DNA of 64,000 bases from Psychroserpens sp. Hel_I_66. GTDB taxonomy: Bacteria > Bacteroidota > Bacteroidia > Flavobacteriales > Flavobacteriaceae. The notes under the pieces are model-generated. The model saw only the letters and a list, made by a program, of their open reading frames with translations. It was not told the origin of the DNA and did no database searches. This document shows, in pieces, positions 8,522 to 17,523 of this stretch. The DNA lies in NCBI RefSeq assembly GCF_000799465.1, contig NZ_JUGU01000001.1, positions 1,860,001 through 1,924,000 of the forward strand, given 5' to 3'. The translations under genes and the position numbers were made by a program. Every line of letters starts with the position of its first letter. The first letter of the stretch is position 1.

Positions 8522-9661
8522 CTACTGTTTTATTATTTTTTTAGTAAATATGCTTTTGTCATGAGAAATTCGCAACAGATACATTCCAGAATTTAGTCCT
8601 GATAAATCCACCTTATTAATACTATCTGTCAGGCTTTGAGCATGGATTAATCGACCATTAATATCTAAAACCTCAATAGTGATAGCTGAATTTAAACTAG
8701 TTTTCACAATCAATTGATCTTGTACTGGATTTGGATAGATTTCAAAATCAACAAAAACAACCTCTTCTATATCAAGTGTTTGACAACTTGGGTAAGTTCT
8801 ACGGTCACGTGTTGTGTTTGTCCAAGTCCCAAAAATATTAGCTTGATCTACTACCACAGTTGGACTACCTTCACTGTTATTAGTGTAAAATTCTCTTTGA
8901 GTTGGCTCGTAGACTGTTGTGCTTGGGTTCCAATCTGATTTAAGGCACTCAATTAAAAACCCATTACCATCATAAGTGTAGGTTTCTAGATTGTTATTGA
9001 TCCATTCGATGGTATTCCAGTTTTGGGAGATTTCCGAAGACACCATATCATTAGAATTATAAACATATATCACTCTAGAATTACTTATCCAAATTGAATT
9101 ATCGATATCCCATGTACTATTTACAATCGTATCAATTTGCGGAAATGCTGTGTATGTAAAATCGTTTTTCTCCCTATTTACTAAAGAACTTGACATTACA
9201 TCCCATTCTTGATAGAGCGCTTCTACTAATAAATTACTGCTGTTGTAGGTATTCTCAATGGTTTCATTGATTTGCCAATCATCATTTTCCCAAATATAAA
9301 TTTCAATTAATGTTAAGTTGTTTCCTATATATGTAAAATCTGAACGTCGATCATTCACCCAATCTTGAAGGTTTACATCCCAAAGTTCATTTGTACTTGT
9401 CTCCATTTGAGAATTAGCATTGTAGCTTATCTCCAGTTGTATACTGTTCACAAACATGTCTGTTGGAAAATCCAGAGCTTGCAGCAGTGCATAATTTGGC
9501 AAACAAGCTGAATTAAATGTATAATCTACTGTTGAGATATGTTTCCATTCTGTACCGAGCCAAATATCTGTTTCCCATGTTTCTGGAACTGGTGGAGCTT
9601 GTTGCTGTGCTGTAGCATTTGAAATGATAAAAATAATTATGAGAAGTAATTTTGTTTTCAT
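8522..9661 (-). CDS. T9SS-secreted protein with repeated YxYN/D units
   Basis: A 379-residue protein: signal peptide (MKTKLLLIIIFIISNATA), then a middle of short aromatic repeats (such as NDFTYTAFPQID, VIYVYNSND, ETYTYDGNG) resembling the YD-type repeats of flavobacterial secreted proteins. The C-terminal sorting domain, about residues 300-379, contains FEIYPNPVQDQLIVK, DINGRLI, LNSGMYLLRI and the final KKIIKQ. That tail (type A) directs secretion and surface attachment by the Por secretion system. The cargo function is unknown. Confidence 0.85.
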   Translation of the reverse strand: MKTKLLLIIIFIISNATAQQQAPPVPETWETDIWLGTEWKHISTVDYTFNSACLPNYALLQALDFPTDMFVNSIQLEISYNANSQMETSTNELWDVNLQDWVNDRRSDFTYIGNNLTLIEIYIWENDDWQINETIENTYNSSNLLVEALYQEWDVMSSSLVNREKNDFTYTAFPQIDTIVNSTWDIDNSIWISNSRVIYVYNSNDMVSSEISQNWNTIEWINNNLETYTYDGNGFLIECLKSDWNPSTTVYEPTQREFYTNNSEGSPTVVVDQANIFGTWTNTTRDRRTYPSCQTLDIEEVVFVDFEIYPNPVQDQLIVKTSLNSAITIEVLDINGRLIHAQSLTDSINKVDLSGLNSGMYLLRISHDKSIFTKKIIKQ

Positions 9662-9826
9662 TTCTAAGGTCTTTTCGATTAATAATTATAAAGCAATCAC
9701 ATTTCACTCAAAAAAACCACAACTAACTTATTATCGTTGACTTTGAATATATTAACGTTGCTTTTGTAGGTTGTTTTTGACATTTAATTGCTACTTTTAA
9801 GCAGCTATTATTTATTACGATCCTTT

Positions 9827-11608
9827 ATGAAAAGATTTATACCAATCATCTTTTTCATGACTTCTCTATTTTGTTATTCGCAAAATGCGGTCATTGATTC
9901 GCTTGAAAACGTCATTGAAAACTATAAAACTGAAGACACGACTTATGTCGATTTAAGAACGAAATTCGTTGCTAGAAAGATGTTTATAACACCTACAGAT
10001 TCTACTTGGATGGATTATAATCTTAAAACTCTAGAGGTCTCCAAAAAGCTCAATTATGATAAGGGAATGATGCTTGCCCTAAATAGCATTGGGATTATTG
10101 AGCATTATTTTAAGTCTGACCCATTAAAAGCGTTAGATCATTATCAAGATGCTTATGCTATTATTGAAAAGAACCCAAAGCTCGAGAAGTATACCGTTGG
10201 AGTTCTTACCAATATTGGGCTTATACATTATGAGCAACAAGATTATGAAAAAGCATTGAAAAGTTATAAAACGCTCTTAAAATATCCTCAATACAAGACC
10301 AATACCTTTTTCAATATTGGAAATATTTACGGACACCAGAAAAAGGCAGACTCTTCTATTTATTATTATAAAGAAGCAATTATTAGTGCAGATACAATTC
10401 AACAAATTCTGCATATAGCAAATATTAAAAGTAATTTAGGATTGGTACAAACCAAGGCTGGATATACAGAGGAAGGCTTAGCAAATACTATTGAAAGCAT
10501 AAATCTTGTTGAAAAACACAATTTTGATTTGCTCAAAGTATCTGCATTTGTTAATGCTGCAGAAGTTTATTTAAAAAACAACAATATTGAAAAAGCAGAA
10601 TACTATGCGTCTCAAAGTTTAAATCAAGAAGGCTCTCCAAATAGTTTAGCGACCCAAAGTAGCGCTTTAGCAACACTTGCAAATGTTTACGAGAAAAAGG
10701 AAGATTATAAAAATGCCTTTATAAACTATAAGAAACATATTGTTCTAAATGATAGTTTAATTAATGCAGATCGAAAATTAGAGATTTCACGAAAGGAAAT
10801 TCAATATAAAGCAGATAAGAATAATGCCATTGCAGAAGTTGAAATTGAACGTCAGAAATCTATTAAAAACGCTTCTATTATTGGAGGAGGCGGTATTGTT
10901 TTCGCCTCTCTAATAGGATTTTTCCTCTATAGAAGAAAGCAAGATGCTGTGTCTAAATCTAAAGAAGCAGAGTTTAATGCTAAGGTTTCAGATACTGAGC
11001 TTAAGGCTTTGCGCTCGCAAATAAATCCTCACTTTATCTTTAATTCGCTAAATTCTATTGGTGATTATATTCTGAAAAACGATACACAATCTGCAAGTGA
11101 CTATTTGGGCAAGTTTGCCAAATTAATGCGAATGACTTTAGAAAATTCTGAACGTAAATCTATTCTACTTTCCGAAGATATTACACTTCTCAAAACCTAT
11201 TTAGATATAGAACGTAAACGCTTTGAACACAAATTTGAATATGAGATAAACGTTGATGAGAATTTGGATGCAGATACTATTTTAATTCCGCCAATGATTC
11301 TTCAGCCCTTTTTAGAAAACAGTATTATTCATGGTCTATCAAAAACCGATAGTAAAGGTCATATCATCATCGCCTTTAAAGAACAAGGCAATATGGTAGT
11401 TTGTAGTGTTGAAGACAATGGTATTGGACGACAAAAAGCAATTTCTAGTGTGACTTCGGAAGATAAAAAATCTATGGGAATGGCTATTACCAAAAGTAGA
11501 ATTGAAATTATAAACAAGCTAAAAAACACCAAAGGAAAAGTGACTATTATCGATAAAGATAAAGGTACACGTATAGAAGTCACTTTACCATTACAACTCG
11601 CTTATTAA
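9827..11608 (+). CDS. TPR sensor histidine kinase, LytS-like
   Basis: A 593-residue protein when started at the ATG at 9827, which gives a clean signal peptide (MKRFIPIIFFMTSLFCYSQ); the frame is open upstream to a TTG at 9788. A periplasmic TPR array (about 30-330) is followed by a coiled coil, one membrane helix (GGGGIVFASLIGFFLY) and the His_kinase box LRSQINPHFIFNSLNSI with the phosphoacceptor His. A HATPase_c domain follows (EDNGIGRQKA, KGTRIEVTLPL). It should autophosphorylate and pass phosphate to the LytTR regulator starting one base after its stop codon. Confidence 0.93.
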   Translation: MKRFIPIIFFMTSLFCYSQNAVIDSLENVIENYKTEDTTYVDLRTKFVARKMFITPTDSTWMDYNLKTLEVSKKLNYDKGMMLALNSIGIIEHYFKSDPLKALDHYQDAYAIIEKNPKLEKYTVGVLTNIGLIHYEQQDYEKALKSYKTLLKYPQYKTNTFFNIGNIYGHQKKADSSIYYYKEAIISADTIQQILHIANIKSNLGLVQTKAGYTEEGLANTIESINLVEKHNFDLLKVSAFVNAAEVYLKNNNIEKAEYYASQSLNQEGSPNSLATQSSALATLANVYEKKEDYKNAFINYKKHIVLNDSLINADRKLEISRKEIQYKADKNNAIAEVEIERQKSIKNASIIGGGGIVFASLIGFFLYRRKQDAVSKSKEAEFNAKVSDTELKALRSQINPHFIFNSLNSIGDYILKNDTQSASDYLGKFAKLMRMTLENSERKSILLSEDITLLKTYLDIERKRFEHKFEYEINVDENLDADTILIPPMILQPFLENSIIHGLSKTDSKGHIIIAFKEQGNMVVCSVEDNGIGRQKAISSVTSEDKKSMGMAITKSRIEIINKLKNTKGKVTIIDKDKGTRIEVTLPLQLAY

Positions 11609-11609
11609 T

Positions 11610-12344
11610 ATGATTAGAACGATACTTGTAGACGACGAGCAACATTGCATTACACGTTTAATGGATTTAATTAACAGACATCCGAAAACTTTTGATGTTT
11701 TGGTGACTTGCAATACAGTACCAGAAGCTATTGAAATGGTTACCAAATTAAAACCAGACTTGGTTTTTTTAGATATTAAAATTCACGACCAAACAGGTTT
11801 TGATTTTTTGAAAGCTCTTGACACCATTGATTTTAAAATTATTTTCACTACTGCTTTTGATAATTTTGCGATTAAAGCATTTAAATTTAGTGCGTTTGAT
11901 TATTTATTAAAACCGATAGATGTAGATGATTTTAACGACTCTGTAGCACGCTTAAAAAGTGAGAGTCATCAAAAAACGATTGAAAATCAAATTCAAAATC
12001 TATTTAATAATTTAAAACCTGATCAGAGTAAAATTATTACGATTCCGTCACTAACAGGATTTGAAACTCTAAAAGTTGAAGCCATTATTCATTTGGAAGC
12101 AGATACGAGCTACACTCATATTTTTACAAAAGATAGTAAAGTGATGGTTTCAAAACCTATTAAATATTATGAAGATCTTTTAGGCACTACAGATTTTTTT
12201 AAAACTCACAAATCACATTTAATTAACCTAAAGCATGTCAAGAAATTCTATAAAGGCAAGCAAAGTTATGTGGTGATGTCTAATGATGCGAAAGTGCCAA
12301 TTTCAGTAAGAAAAAAAGACGATTTTTTGAGACGGTTTGATTAG
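11610..12344 (+). CDS. LytTR-family response regulator, partner of the upstream kinase
   Basis: A 244-residue protein with a receiver domain (DDEQH at 8-12, phosphoacceptor Asp in DLVFLDIKIHD near residue 55, Lys in LLKPIDV) and a C-terminal LytTR DNA-binding domain (about 140-244; IIHLEADTSYTHIFT, FFKTHKSHLINLKHVKKF). It starts one base after the kinase stop codon, so the two are co-translated. Its stop codon overlaps that of the convergent DUF2147 gene by 4 bases. Confidence 0.94.
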   Translation: MIRTILVDDEQHCITRLMDLINRHPKTFDVLVTCNTVPEAIEMVTKLKPDLVFLDIKIHDQTGFDFLKALDTIDFKIIFTTAFDNFAIKAFKFSAFDYLLKPIDVDDFNDSVARLKSESHQKTIENQIQNLFNNLKPDQSKIITIPSLTGFETLKVEAIIHLEADTSYTHIFTKDSKVMVSKPIKYYEDLLGTTDFFKTHKSHLINLKHVKKFYKGKQSYVVMSNDAKVPISVRKKDDFLRRFD

Positions 12345-12763
12345 TTTACTCTTATCCAATATTGAGTACGGTAGAAAAAAGACACATAACCACGTAACTG
12401 CAAGCGGTCTGGATCATCTTCATCGAGCTTGATCCTGCAATCGTAAGTTTTACCGTTTTCGGGATTTGTGACGGTTCCGTTTTTGTAAACGTCACCAGAT
12501 TTTTCTAAACCCTTGATGATGTCCAAACCTAAAATAGGTTTGTTTTCATCTTCTCCTTCGCAAAATTTACATGGCAAATCCCGTTTTGACTCATCAAAAA
12601 TCTCTATGATTTTTCCGTAAACTTTACCATCCTCTTTATAAATCTCTACGATCGATTTTTCTTCTCCAGACTTATCGTCTACAGTTTTCCATTTTCCGAA
12701 GACAGTCTGGGAATTTAAATTGATCGAAACTAAAAGCGTAATTATTATCGTGAATTTATTCAT
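12341..12763 (-). CDS. DUF2147-family exported protein
   Basis: About 140 residues with a signal peptide (MNKFTIIITLLVSINLNSQ). The DUF2147 core follows: VFGKWKTVDDKSG, then EIYKEDGKVYGKI, a CKFC pair, and the late GYVSFFYRTQYWIRV. This small beta-barrel-like periplasmic family has no established biochemical role. An in-frame ATG at 12769 is also possible, adding two residues. The start overlaps the end of the yihY-like gene, suggesting translational coupling. Confidence 0.85.
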   Translation of the reverse strand: MNKFTIIITLLVSINLNSQTVFGKWKTVDDKSGEEKSIVEIYKEDGKVYGKIIEIFDESKRDLPCKFCEGEDENKPILGLDIIKGLEKSGDVYKNGTVTNPENGKTYDCRIKLDEDDPDRLQLRGYVSFFYRTQYWIRVN

Positions 12764-13730
12764 TGTCATTTTTTCTTTTTAAACGTCTAATTGTGGCATT
12801 TAGTTCAAATCCCAATAATAATAAATTGGAGTTGAGCCATAGATAGAACAAAATAATCAATAATGCTCCAATTGACCCGTAAAGCTCGTTATATCTTCCG
12901 AAATTAGTAATATAAACTCCGAAAAGATACGAAAATATGATTATTAAAATTGTAGTTAATAATGCGCCCGCTGAAAAAAACTTAGAGTACTTACCTTCTT
13001 TTGTTCCGTAGTAATACAAGGTGGCGGTTGCCAAATAGAGCATAATTACAAAAAATACATACTTAGCAAAATTATACCAAAAGACTTCATTTGCCTGAGC
13101 TCCAAACCCTTGCCTATGATAAGCTTCCAGCAATTCCTGAACCACAAAAATTTGAAAATATCCAAGTACAATAACGGTTAGAATAAGGAGAAAAACCAAT
13201 ATAAGCGCAACTCCCAGGGCATAGAGATATTGTTTGACCACACTTCTAGTTAACTGTTGGTGATACGAACTTTCAAAACCAGAAAACAGCGCATTTACAC
13301 CATTTGCCATCAATAAAAGTGACAAGAGAAAAACACCGGAAATCAATCCAGCATTCCCATCTGTCATGATATTTTGAAAGATATTATCAAAGAAAAACTC
13401 TGAGGTTTGAGGAGGTAATAGTGAATCTAGAAATCCTCTAAATTCGGTTTCAAAATTATCAATTGGGATATACGGTATAAGAATAATCACAAACAATAGA
13501 AACGGAAAAATCGCAGTAAAAAAGCTAAAAGCAATAGCACTTGCTCGTGATGTGACAGCGCCTTTGATGATTCCCTTTATATAAATCCTCAAAAAATCAT
13601 ACAACGTCAAACCCTCTAGAGCAGGGAGTTTAATGAATTTGAGCAATTTAAAAATCTGCTTAAAAACAGGAAGTCTCCAAAGCTTGTTTTCAATTTGATC
13701 TTCAATATTTTCTTCTTGAGGTTCTGTCAC
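12756..13730 (-). CDS. YihY/BrkB-family inner membrane protein
   Basis: A 324-residue integral membrane protein with six hydrophobic segments and the family motifs GAVTSRASAIAFSFFTAIFP (first helix) and YGSIGALLIILFYLWLNSNLLLLG (last helices). The family was once mis-named ribonuclease BN; its true role is unresolved, with transport or envelope function usually proposed. A short N-terminal cytoplasmic extension is acidic. It is upstream of and overlaps the DUF2147 gene. Confidence 0.92.
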   Translation of the reverse strand: MTEPQEENIEDQIENKLWRLPVFKQIFKLLKFIKLPALEGLTLYDFLRIYIKGIIKGAVTSRASAIAFSFFTAIFPFLLFVIILIPYIPIDNFETEFRGFLDSLLPPQTSEFFFDNIFQNIMTDGNAGLISGVFLLSLLLMANGVNALFSGFESSYHQQLTRSVVKQYLYALGVALILVFLLILTVIVLGYFQIFVVQELLEAYHRQGFGAQANEVFWYNFAKYVFFVIMLYLATATLYYYGTKEGKYSKFFSAGALLTTILIIIFSYLFGVYITNFGRYNELYGSIGALLIILFYLWLNSNLLLLGFELNATIRRLKRKNDNE

Positions 13731-13776
13731 GTAGTGCTTTTTTTCTTCGGAAATTTTAAAAGGCTAGAGTAGACAT

Positions 13777-14637
13777 CTAATCTACTGCTTTCAGGCTTAA
13801 ATCCATATTATAAACCGAATGCGTTAATGCGCCAGAGGAAATAAAATCGACTCCGCACTCAGCATATTTTCTAACTGTTTTCTCGTTGATCCCTCCAGAG
13901 GATTCTGTTAAGCACTGGTTGCCAATTAATTTAACAGCAGTGCGTGTATCTTCATAATTAAAATTATCAATTAATATACGATAGACACCCTTGGCCTCAA
14001 GTATTTCTTTGATCTCTTCAATATTTCTTGCCTCAACAATGATTTTTAAATCACGATTGGTATCTTTTAAATACTGTTTGGTCTTGTTAATTGCTTTTGT
14101 GATTCCGCCAGAAAAATCAATATGGTTATCCTTGAGCATGATCATATCATACAGTGCAAACCTGTGGTTCTCTCCTCCTCCAATTTTTACTGCCCATTTT
14201 TCTAAAGCTCTAATGCCAGGTGTTGTTTTTCGGGTATCTAAAATCTTGGTTCCAGTACCTTCCAACAAATCAACAAATTGCTTTGTTTTGGTAGCTATAG
14301 CGCTCATGCGTTGCATAGCGTTGAGCACTAAACGCTCCGCTTTCAAAATAGATTGCGAAGCACCTTCAACATAAAACACGATATCTCCATATTTAACAGG
14401 ACTGCCATCATTGATAAGTGTTTCTATCTTCATGTCTTTATCTACATATGCAAAAACCTGTTTTGCGAACTCAACGCCAGCAATAATCCCTTCATCCTTA
14501 ACCAAGAGCTTTGCCTTCCCTTTTGCAGATGCTGGTATGCACGCCAAAGAGCTATGGTCACCGTCACCAACATCTTCTCTTATAGCATTAGAGATAATGA
14601 GTTCTATTTCTTTGTCGAACTGTTCTTTTGAAATCAT
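13777..14637 (-). CDS. nadC: Nicotinate-nucleotide diphosphorylase (carboxylating)
   Basis: A 286-residue enzyme of normal length for quinolinate phosphoribosyltransferase, which turns quinolinate and PRPP into nicotinate mononucleotide and CO2 in de novo NAD synthesis. Motifs include DVGDGDHSS, LNAMQRMSAIAT, ILDTRKTTPGIRALEKWAV and GGGENHRFALYDMIMLKDNH. Near the C-terminus are the ESSGGINEKTVRKYAECGVD and ISSGALTHSV segments of the phosphate-binding barrel end. nadA and nadB are not in the window. Confidence 0.97.
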   Translation of the reverse strand: MISKEQFDKEIELIISNAIREDVGDGDHSSLACIPASAKGKAKLLVKDEGIIAGVEFAKQVFAYVDKDMKIETLINDGSPVKYGDIVFYVEGASQSILKAERLVLNAMQRMSAIATKTKQFVDLLEGTGTKILDTRKTTPGIRALEKWAVKIGGGENHRFALYDMIMLKDNHIDFSGGITKAINKTKQYLKDTNRDLKIIVEARNIEEIKEILEAKGVYRILIDNFNYEDTRTAVKLIGNQCLTESSGGINEKTVRKYAECGVDFISSGALTHSVYNMDLSLKAVD

Positions 14638-14758
14638 ACTTAAAATATTTAATGTAAAAATAGCAATTGCAACTTAAAAAAAATTGAATTTAAAGTCTCA
14701 AATTTCAAAAAGGCAAATAATTTAAATTTGCTAAATTTGATGACCAAATTGACAGGTT

Positions 14759-14821
14759 CTGTCCCCTCGAGCGTAGTCGAGAGGTTATTAAATTAGGTTT
14801 CGACTACGCTCGACCAGACAG
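14759..14821. repeat. Long inverted repeat (hairpin element) just ahead of rlmH
   Basis: TCGAGCGTAGTCGA (14767-14780) and its perfect reverse complement (14800-14813) form a 14-bp stem. An outer CTGTC/GACAG pair (14759-14763, 14817-14821) extends it, and a 19-base loop lies inside. It is notably GC-rich against its surroundings. It ends 4 bases before the rlmH ATG. It resembles a dispersed palindromic element; a second copy is not present in this window. Confidence 0.8.
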
Positions 14822-14825
14822 CATA

Positions 14826-15299
14826 ATGACAATAAAACTCCTTGCCATAGGCAAAACAGACAGCAAAGATTTACAATCACTCATTGAAGAGTACAAAAAA
14901 CGACTGGGCTTTTATATAAATTTTGAGTTTGAAATCATACCAGATTTAAAAAAAACCAAAAACCTAAGCGAAGACCAGCAAAAACAAAAAGAGGGCGAAC
15001 TCATTTTAAACAAACTCAACACAACAGATTTTTTAATTCTTTTGGATGAAAACGGAAAACAGTACGACTCAGTCGCTTTCTCTAACTATCTGCAAAAACA
15101 CATGAATTCTGGGATAAAACAACTCGTTTTTGTGATTGGTGGACCTTACGGATTCTCACCTGAAATTTACCAAAAAGCAAATGGGAAAATATCATTGTCT
15201 AAAATGACATTCTCCCATCAAATGATTCGCTTATTTATGATTGAGCAGTTGTATCGAGGATTCACAATCTTAAGAAATGAACCCTATCACCATAGATAG
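14826..15299 (+). CDS. rlmH: 23S rRNA (pseudouridine1915-N3)-methyltransferase
   Basis: A 157-residue SPOUT methyltransferase of the typical size. The trefoil-knot SAM-binding part shows FLILLDENGKQYDS, VFVIGGPYGFSPEIY and LSKMTFSHQMIRLFMIEQLYR, and the C-terminus RNEPYHHR is the RlmH signature that contacts the ribosome. It methylates pseudouridine 1915 in helix 69. The large hairpin at 14759-14821 abuts the start codon. Its stop is 4 bases from the stop of the convergent hibernation factor gene. Confidence 0.97.
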   Translation: MTIKLLAIGKTDSKDLQSLIEEYKKRLGFYINFEFEIIPDLKKTKNLSEDQQKQKEGELILNKLNTTDFLILLDENGKQYDSVAFSNYLQKHMNSGIKQLVFVIGGPYGFSPEIYQKANGKISLSKMTFSHQMIRLFMIEQLYRGFTILRNEPYHHR

Positions 15300-15303
15300 C
15301 CAA

Positions 15304-15603
15304 TTAATGTGTTTTATAAACTTCTTTGCGTTTTTTAAGTTGTCGCTCCAGGTCACTAATCGTTTCCCTTACCGCGACTTCATATTGTTTTTTATTGGAG
15401 GTCGCAAACAATCTTGGACCTGGCAAGCTCAATCTTATATTACAGATTTTATTATCTTCCGGTTCATTATTATCTTTCTTGAAAAAGACATCTGCACCAA
15501 CTATAAATTCATATCTATTAAATAACTTACTTAATTTATCTTCGGTAAAAGCGCTTAATGTTTCGCTTACATCTACATCTACATATTGAAAATTTACACT
15601 CAT
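15304..15603 (-). CDS. Ribosome hibernation-promoting factor (short HPF/RaiA-like)
   Basis: A 99-residue protein with the beta-alpha-beta-beta-beta-alpha pattern of the S30AE fold: VNFQYVDVDVSETLSAFTEDKLSKL, then basic and hydrophobic strands (ICNIRLSLPGPRLFATS) and the terminal helix VRETISDLERQLKKRKEVY. It lacks the C-terminal dimerisation domain of long HPF, so it is the short type that occupies the A and P sites of idle ribosomes. It is convergent with rlmH, another ribosome-acting gene. Confidence 0.85.
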   Translation of the reverse strand: MSVNFQYVDVDVSETLSAFTEDKLSKLFNRYEFIVGADVFFKKDNNEPEDNKICNIRLSLPGPRLFATSNKKQYEVAVRETISDLERQLKKRKEVYKTH

Positions 15604-16087
15604 AATAGTTCTGTTTTTTGGTTAATTTTGATATTTAAATTTACAAAAATCCAAACATACTAGACCTATCAAACTCTTAAAGTATTGGTAATTTTTTCTA
15701 CGGAAAATTAAATTCATTGTATTTATTGTTCTGTAATTTCATCATAGGCTGGCCAATTCATATAAATCATAATCTAACTTCATCAAGTTTCTTAATTAAA
15801 AACACAATTTCCAGTTAAGATTGTATTTAGAATCATTCATTTTATGCTAAAAAATCTATCGATTTTAAAAGCAAGTATAATTATACTAAGGCTACGTAAT
15901 TATACCCAATCTTTTAAAACAGTTAATCCTTCCTCCATAAAACAATTTGATTATCAGATATTTGAACTGTAATATTATAATGACGTAGCTACAATTCGTT
16001 CTCATATTATTAAGGTGTCATCCGAAAAACCAAACAACTTTTTTAAGTTAATAAACAGAGTAGGAAAAAAATTAAAAACATAATAAA
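15604..16087. other. Intergenic region upstream of the unknown paralogue pair
   Basis: This 484-base, very AT-rich stretch has no convincing gene. The only short frame with an ATG that I noted is 42 codons at about 15843 and has no supporting context. No TANNTTTG box was found close to the gene at 16088. It presumably holds the divergent promoters of the hibernation factor and the paralogue pair. Confidence 0.5.
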
Positions 16088-17401
16088 ATGGATAATCAAA
16101 ATTTATTCGCTCAATCCTATAATCAGATTGTAAGCAATGTTTTAGGAGGTGATGGATCTAAATTTCAAATGTTAGCAAACCCTGTTGATTTTAATTGGCC
16201 AACCGCACCTACTGGTCAAATTTCACCAAATGCATTTGCTTTTATGAATATGGCACCCAACTATAAAGCTATTGGAACACTAGATTTCGGTGACTCTACC
16301 TTTTGGAGCAATTACCAACAAACCTTGCACACTTTAACTTTTAAGGTAAGTCCCGCTCAGCAACAAAACCTTAAGGACTTACAAAATTCAGTAATATCTG
16401 CAAACAACGATGTTTCAAAAATTACAACAAATGCAAAGTCTGCGTATAATACTGAATTAAGTAATAATGGTGCTGATGGCATGAAAGCATTCTATCCTCC
16501 AGGTGGAACTTTTGCCGACTATTTTAAGGCAACTCACTGGAAAAGCGATTTAGCAGAAGCTAATAGTACTGCGCAAAAATTAAACACTCAATATAACCAA
16601 ATGGTTATAAATCTTACCACAGATCCTACACTTCAAAATATTTTAAAGATGATGGTAAGACCTACAGATCCTGTTTCAGGACCTGCTCCTTCTGACGGTG
16701 CTTGGGTAAAAGTACCAGACTCATCTGGCACACTACAATGGCAACCTAGTTTTACTATTACTGGAAACGGACAGCAATTACTCCAACAATTAACAACTGG
16801 TACAGCTGGAGGATTTTCAGTAACATTGGATGCTAGTAAGACAGATACAAATATGTCTAGCGCTTACGCTGGTGGTTCAGTGTCTGCTGGCGGATGGTTT
16901 TGGAGAGCAAAAGCATCTGGCGGATGGTCAAAAACCGATATTTCTAAATCCGACAACAGTGTGAAAGCCACGATAAGTGTAAAAGCATCTACGGTAATCC
17001 CTATTGATCCAGGACCATGGTACGATGGTGGTTTCATGAAAAAACTTGCTGCTAATGCAGATGGAAGTGGGTTTGGCTTTTTACCACCTTGGCAGGCTAA
17101 AGGTTCTGGATCTAATGTTGTTTTTGGAAACAACGGTATTTTAAGTGCTAGAGTTAGAGGTCTTGTTGTTGTTTTTGGAAAAAAAGTAGTTCTAGAAATG
17201 GACTCATCAACTTACCAAAGTGCAGCGTCTTCTTGGAATGCATCTACAAGTGTCAGCATAGGGCCTTTTACTTTTAGCGCTAATGCAGGAAGTTCTTCTT
17301 TTACAGAGCATACAACAGGAAATAGAACAACTCTTACTATTGAAGACACTTCTACAGATCCACAGATAATAGGAGTTAATTTAGCTTTTCCAGGAATGTA
17401 A
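16088..17401 (+). CDS. Protein of unknown function, first of a paralogous pair
   Basis: A 437-residue protein I do not recognise. It has no signal peptide or membrane helix. The first 190 residues are Asn/Gln/Ala-rich with helical coiled-coil character (VSPAQQQNLKDLQNS, DLAEANSTAQKLNTQYNQM). From about 205 the protein is beta-rich, with WVKVPDSSGTLQW, glycine-rich strands (AGGSVSAGGWFWRAKASGGW), a proline/aromatic turn (IPIDPGPWYDGG) and RVRGLVVVFGKKVVLEM. The next gene aligns with the second half at the same landmarks. The helical stalk plus beta-rich domain could fit a pore-forming or structural protein, but this is inference only. Confidence 0.8.
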   Translation: MDNQNLFAQSYNQIVSNVLGGDGSKFQMLANPVDFNWPTAPTGQISPNAFAFMNMAPNYKAIGTLDFGDSTFWSNYQQTLHTLTFKVSPAQQQNLKDLQNSVISANNDVSKITTNAKSAYNTELSNNGADGMKAFYPPGGTFADYFKATHWKSDLAEANSTAQKLNTQYNQMVINLTTDPTLQNILKMMVRPTDPVSGPAPSDGAWVKVPDSSGTLQWQPSFTITGNGQQLLQQLTTGTAGGFSVTLDASKTDTNMSSAYAGGSVSAGGWFWRAKASGGWSKTDISKSDNSVKATISVKASTVIPIDPGPWYDGGFMKKLAANADGSGFGFLPPWQAKGSGSNVVFGNNGILSARVRGLVVVFGKKVVLEMDSSTYQSAASSWNASTSVSIGPFTFSANAGSSSFTEHTTGNRTTLTIEDTSTDPQIIGVNLAFPGM

Positions 17402-17523
17402 ACCAATGCTAATCAACAACCAATTATAAATTGACATAAGAACTTCTTTTGCTTACAATAAGTAAAAGAAGTTCTTTAATTATTTAAGTTTTACAACATA
17501 TTTTATATTTAAACATTGCTTTC

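Noticed and set aside
8169..8564. 131-codon frame on the plus strand across the lipoprotein gene
   Set aside because: It is antisense to a protein with a proper lipoprotein signal and runs over its promoter; composition is not protein-like.
13991..14374. 127-codon antisense frame in nadC
   Set aside because: Sense strand is unmistakable NadC; the opposite frame has no family features.
15843..15971. 42-codon frame upstream of the unknown paralogue pair
   Set aside because: AT-rich, no coupling to the next gene and no supporting composition, so it was mentioned only as part of the intergenic region.
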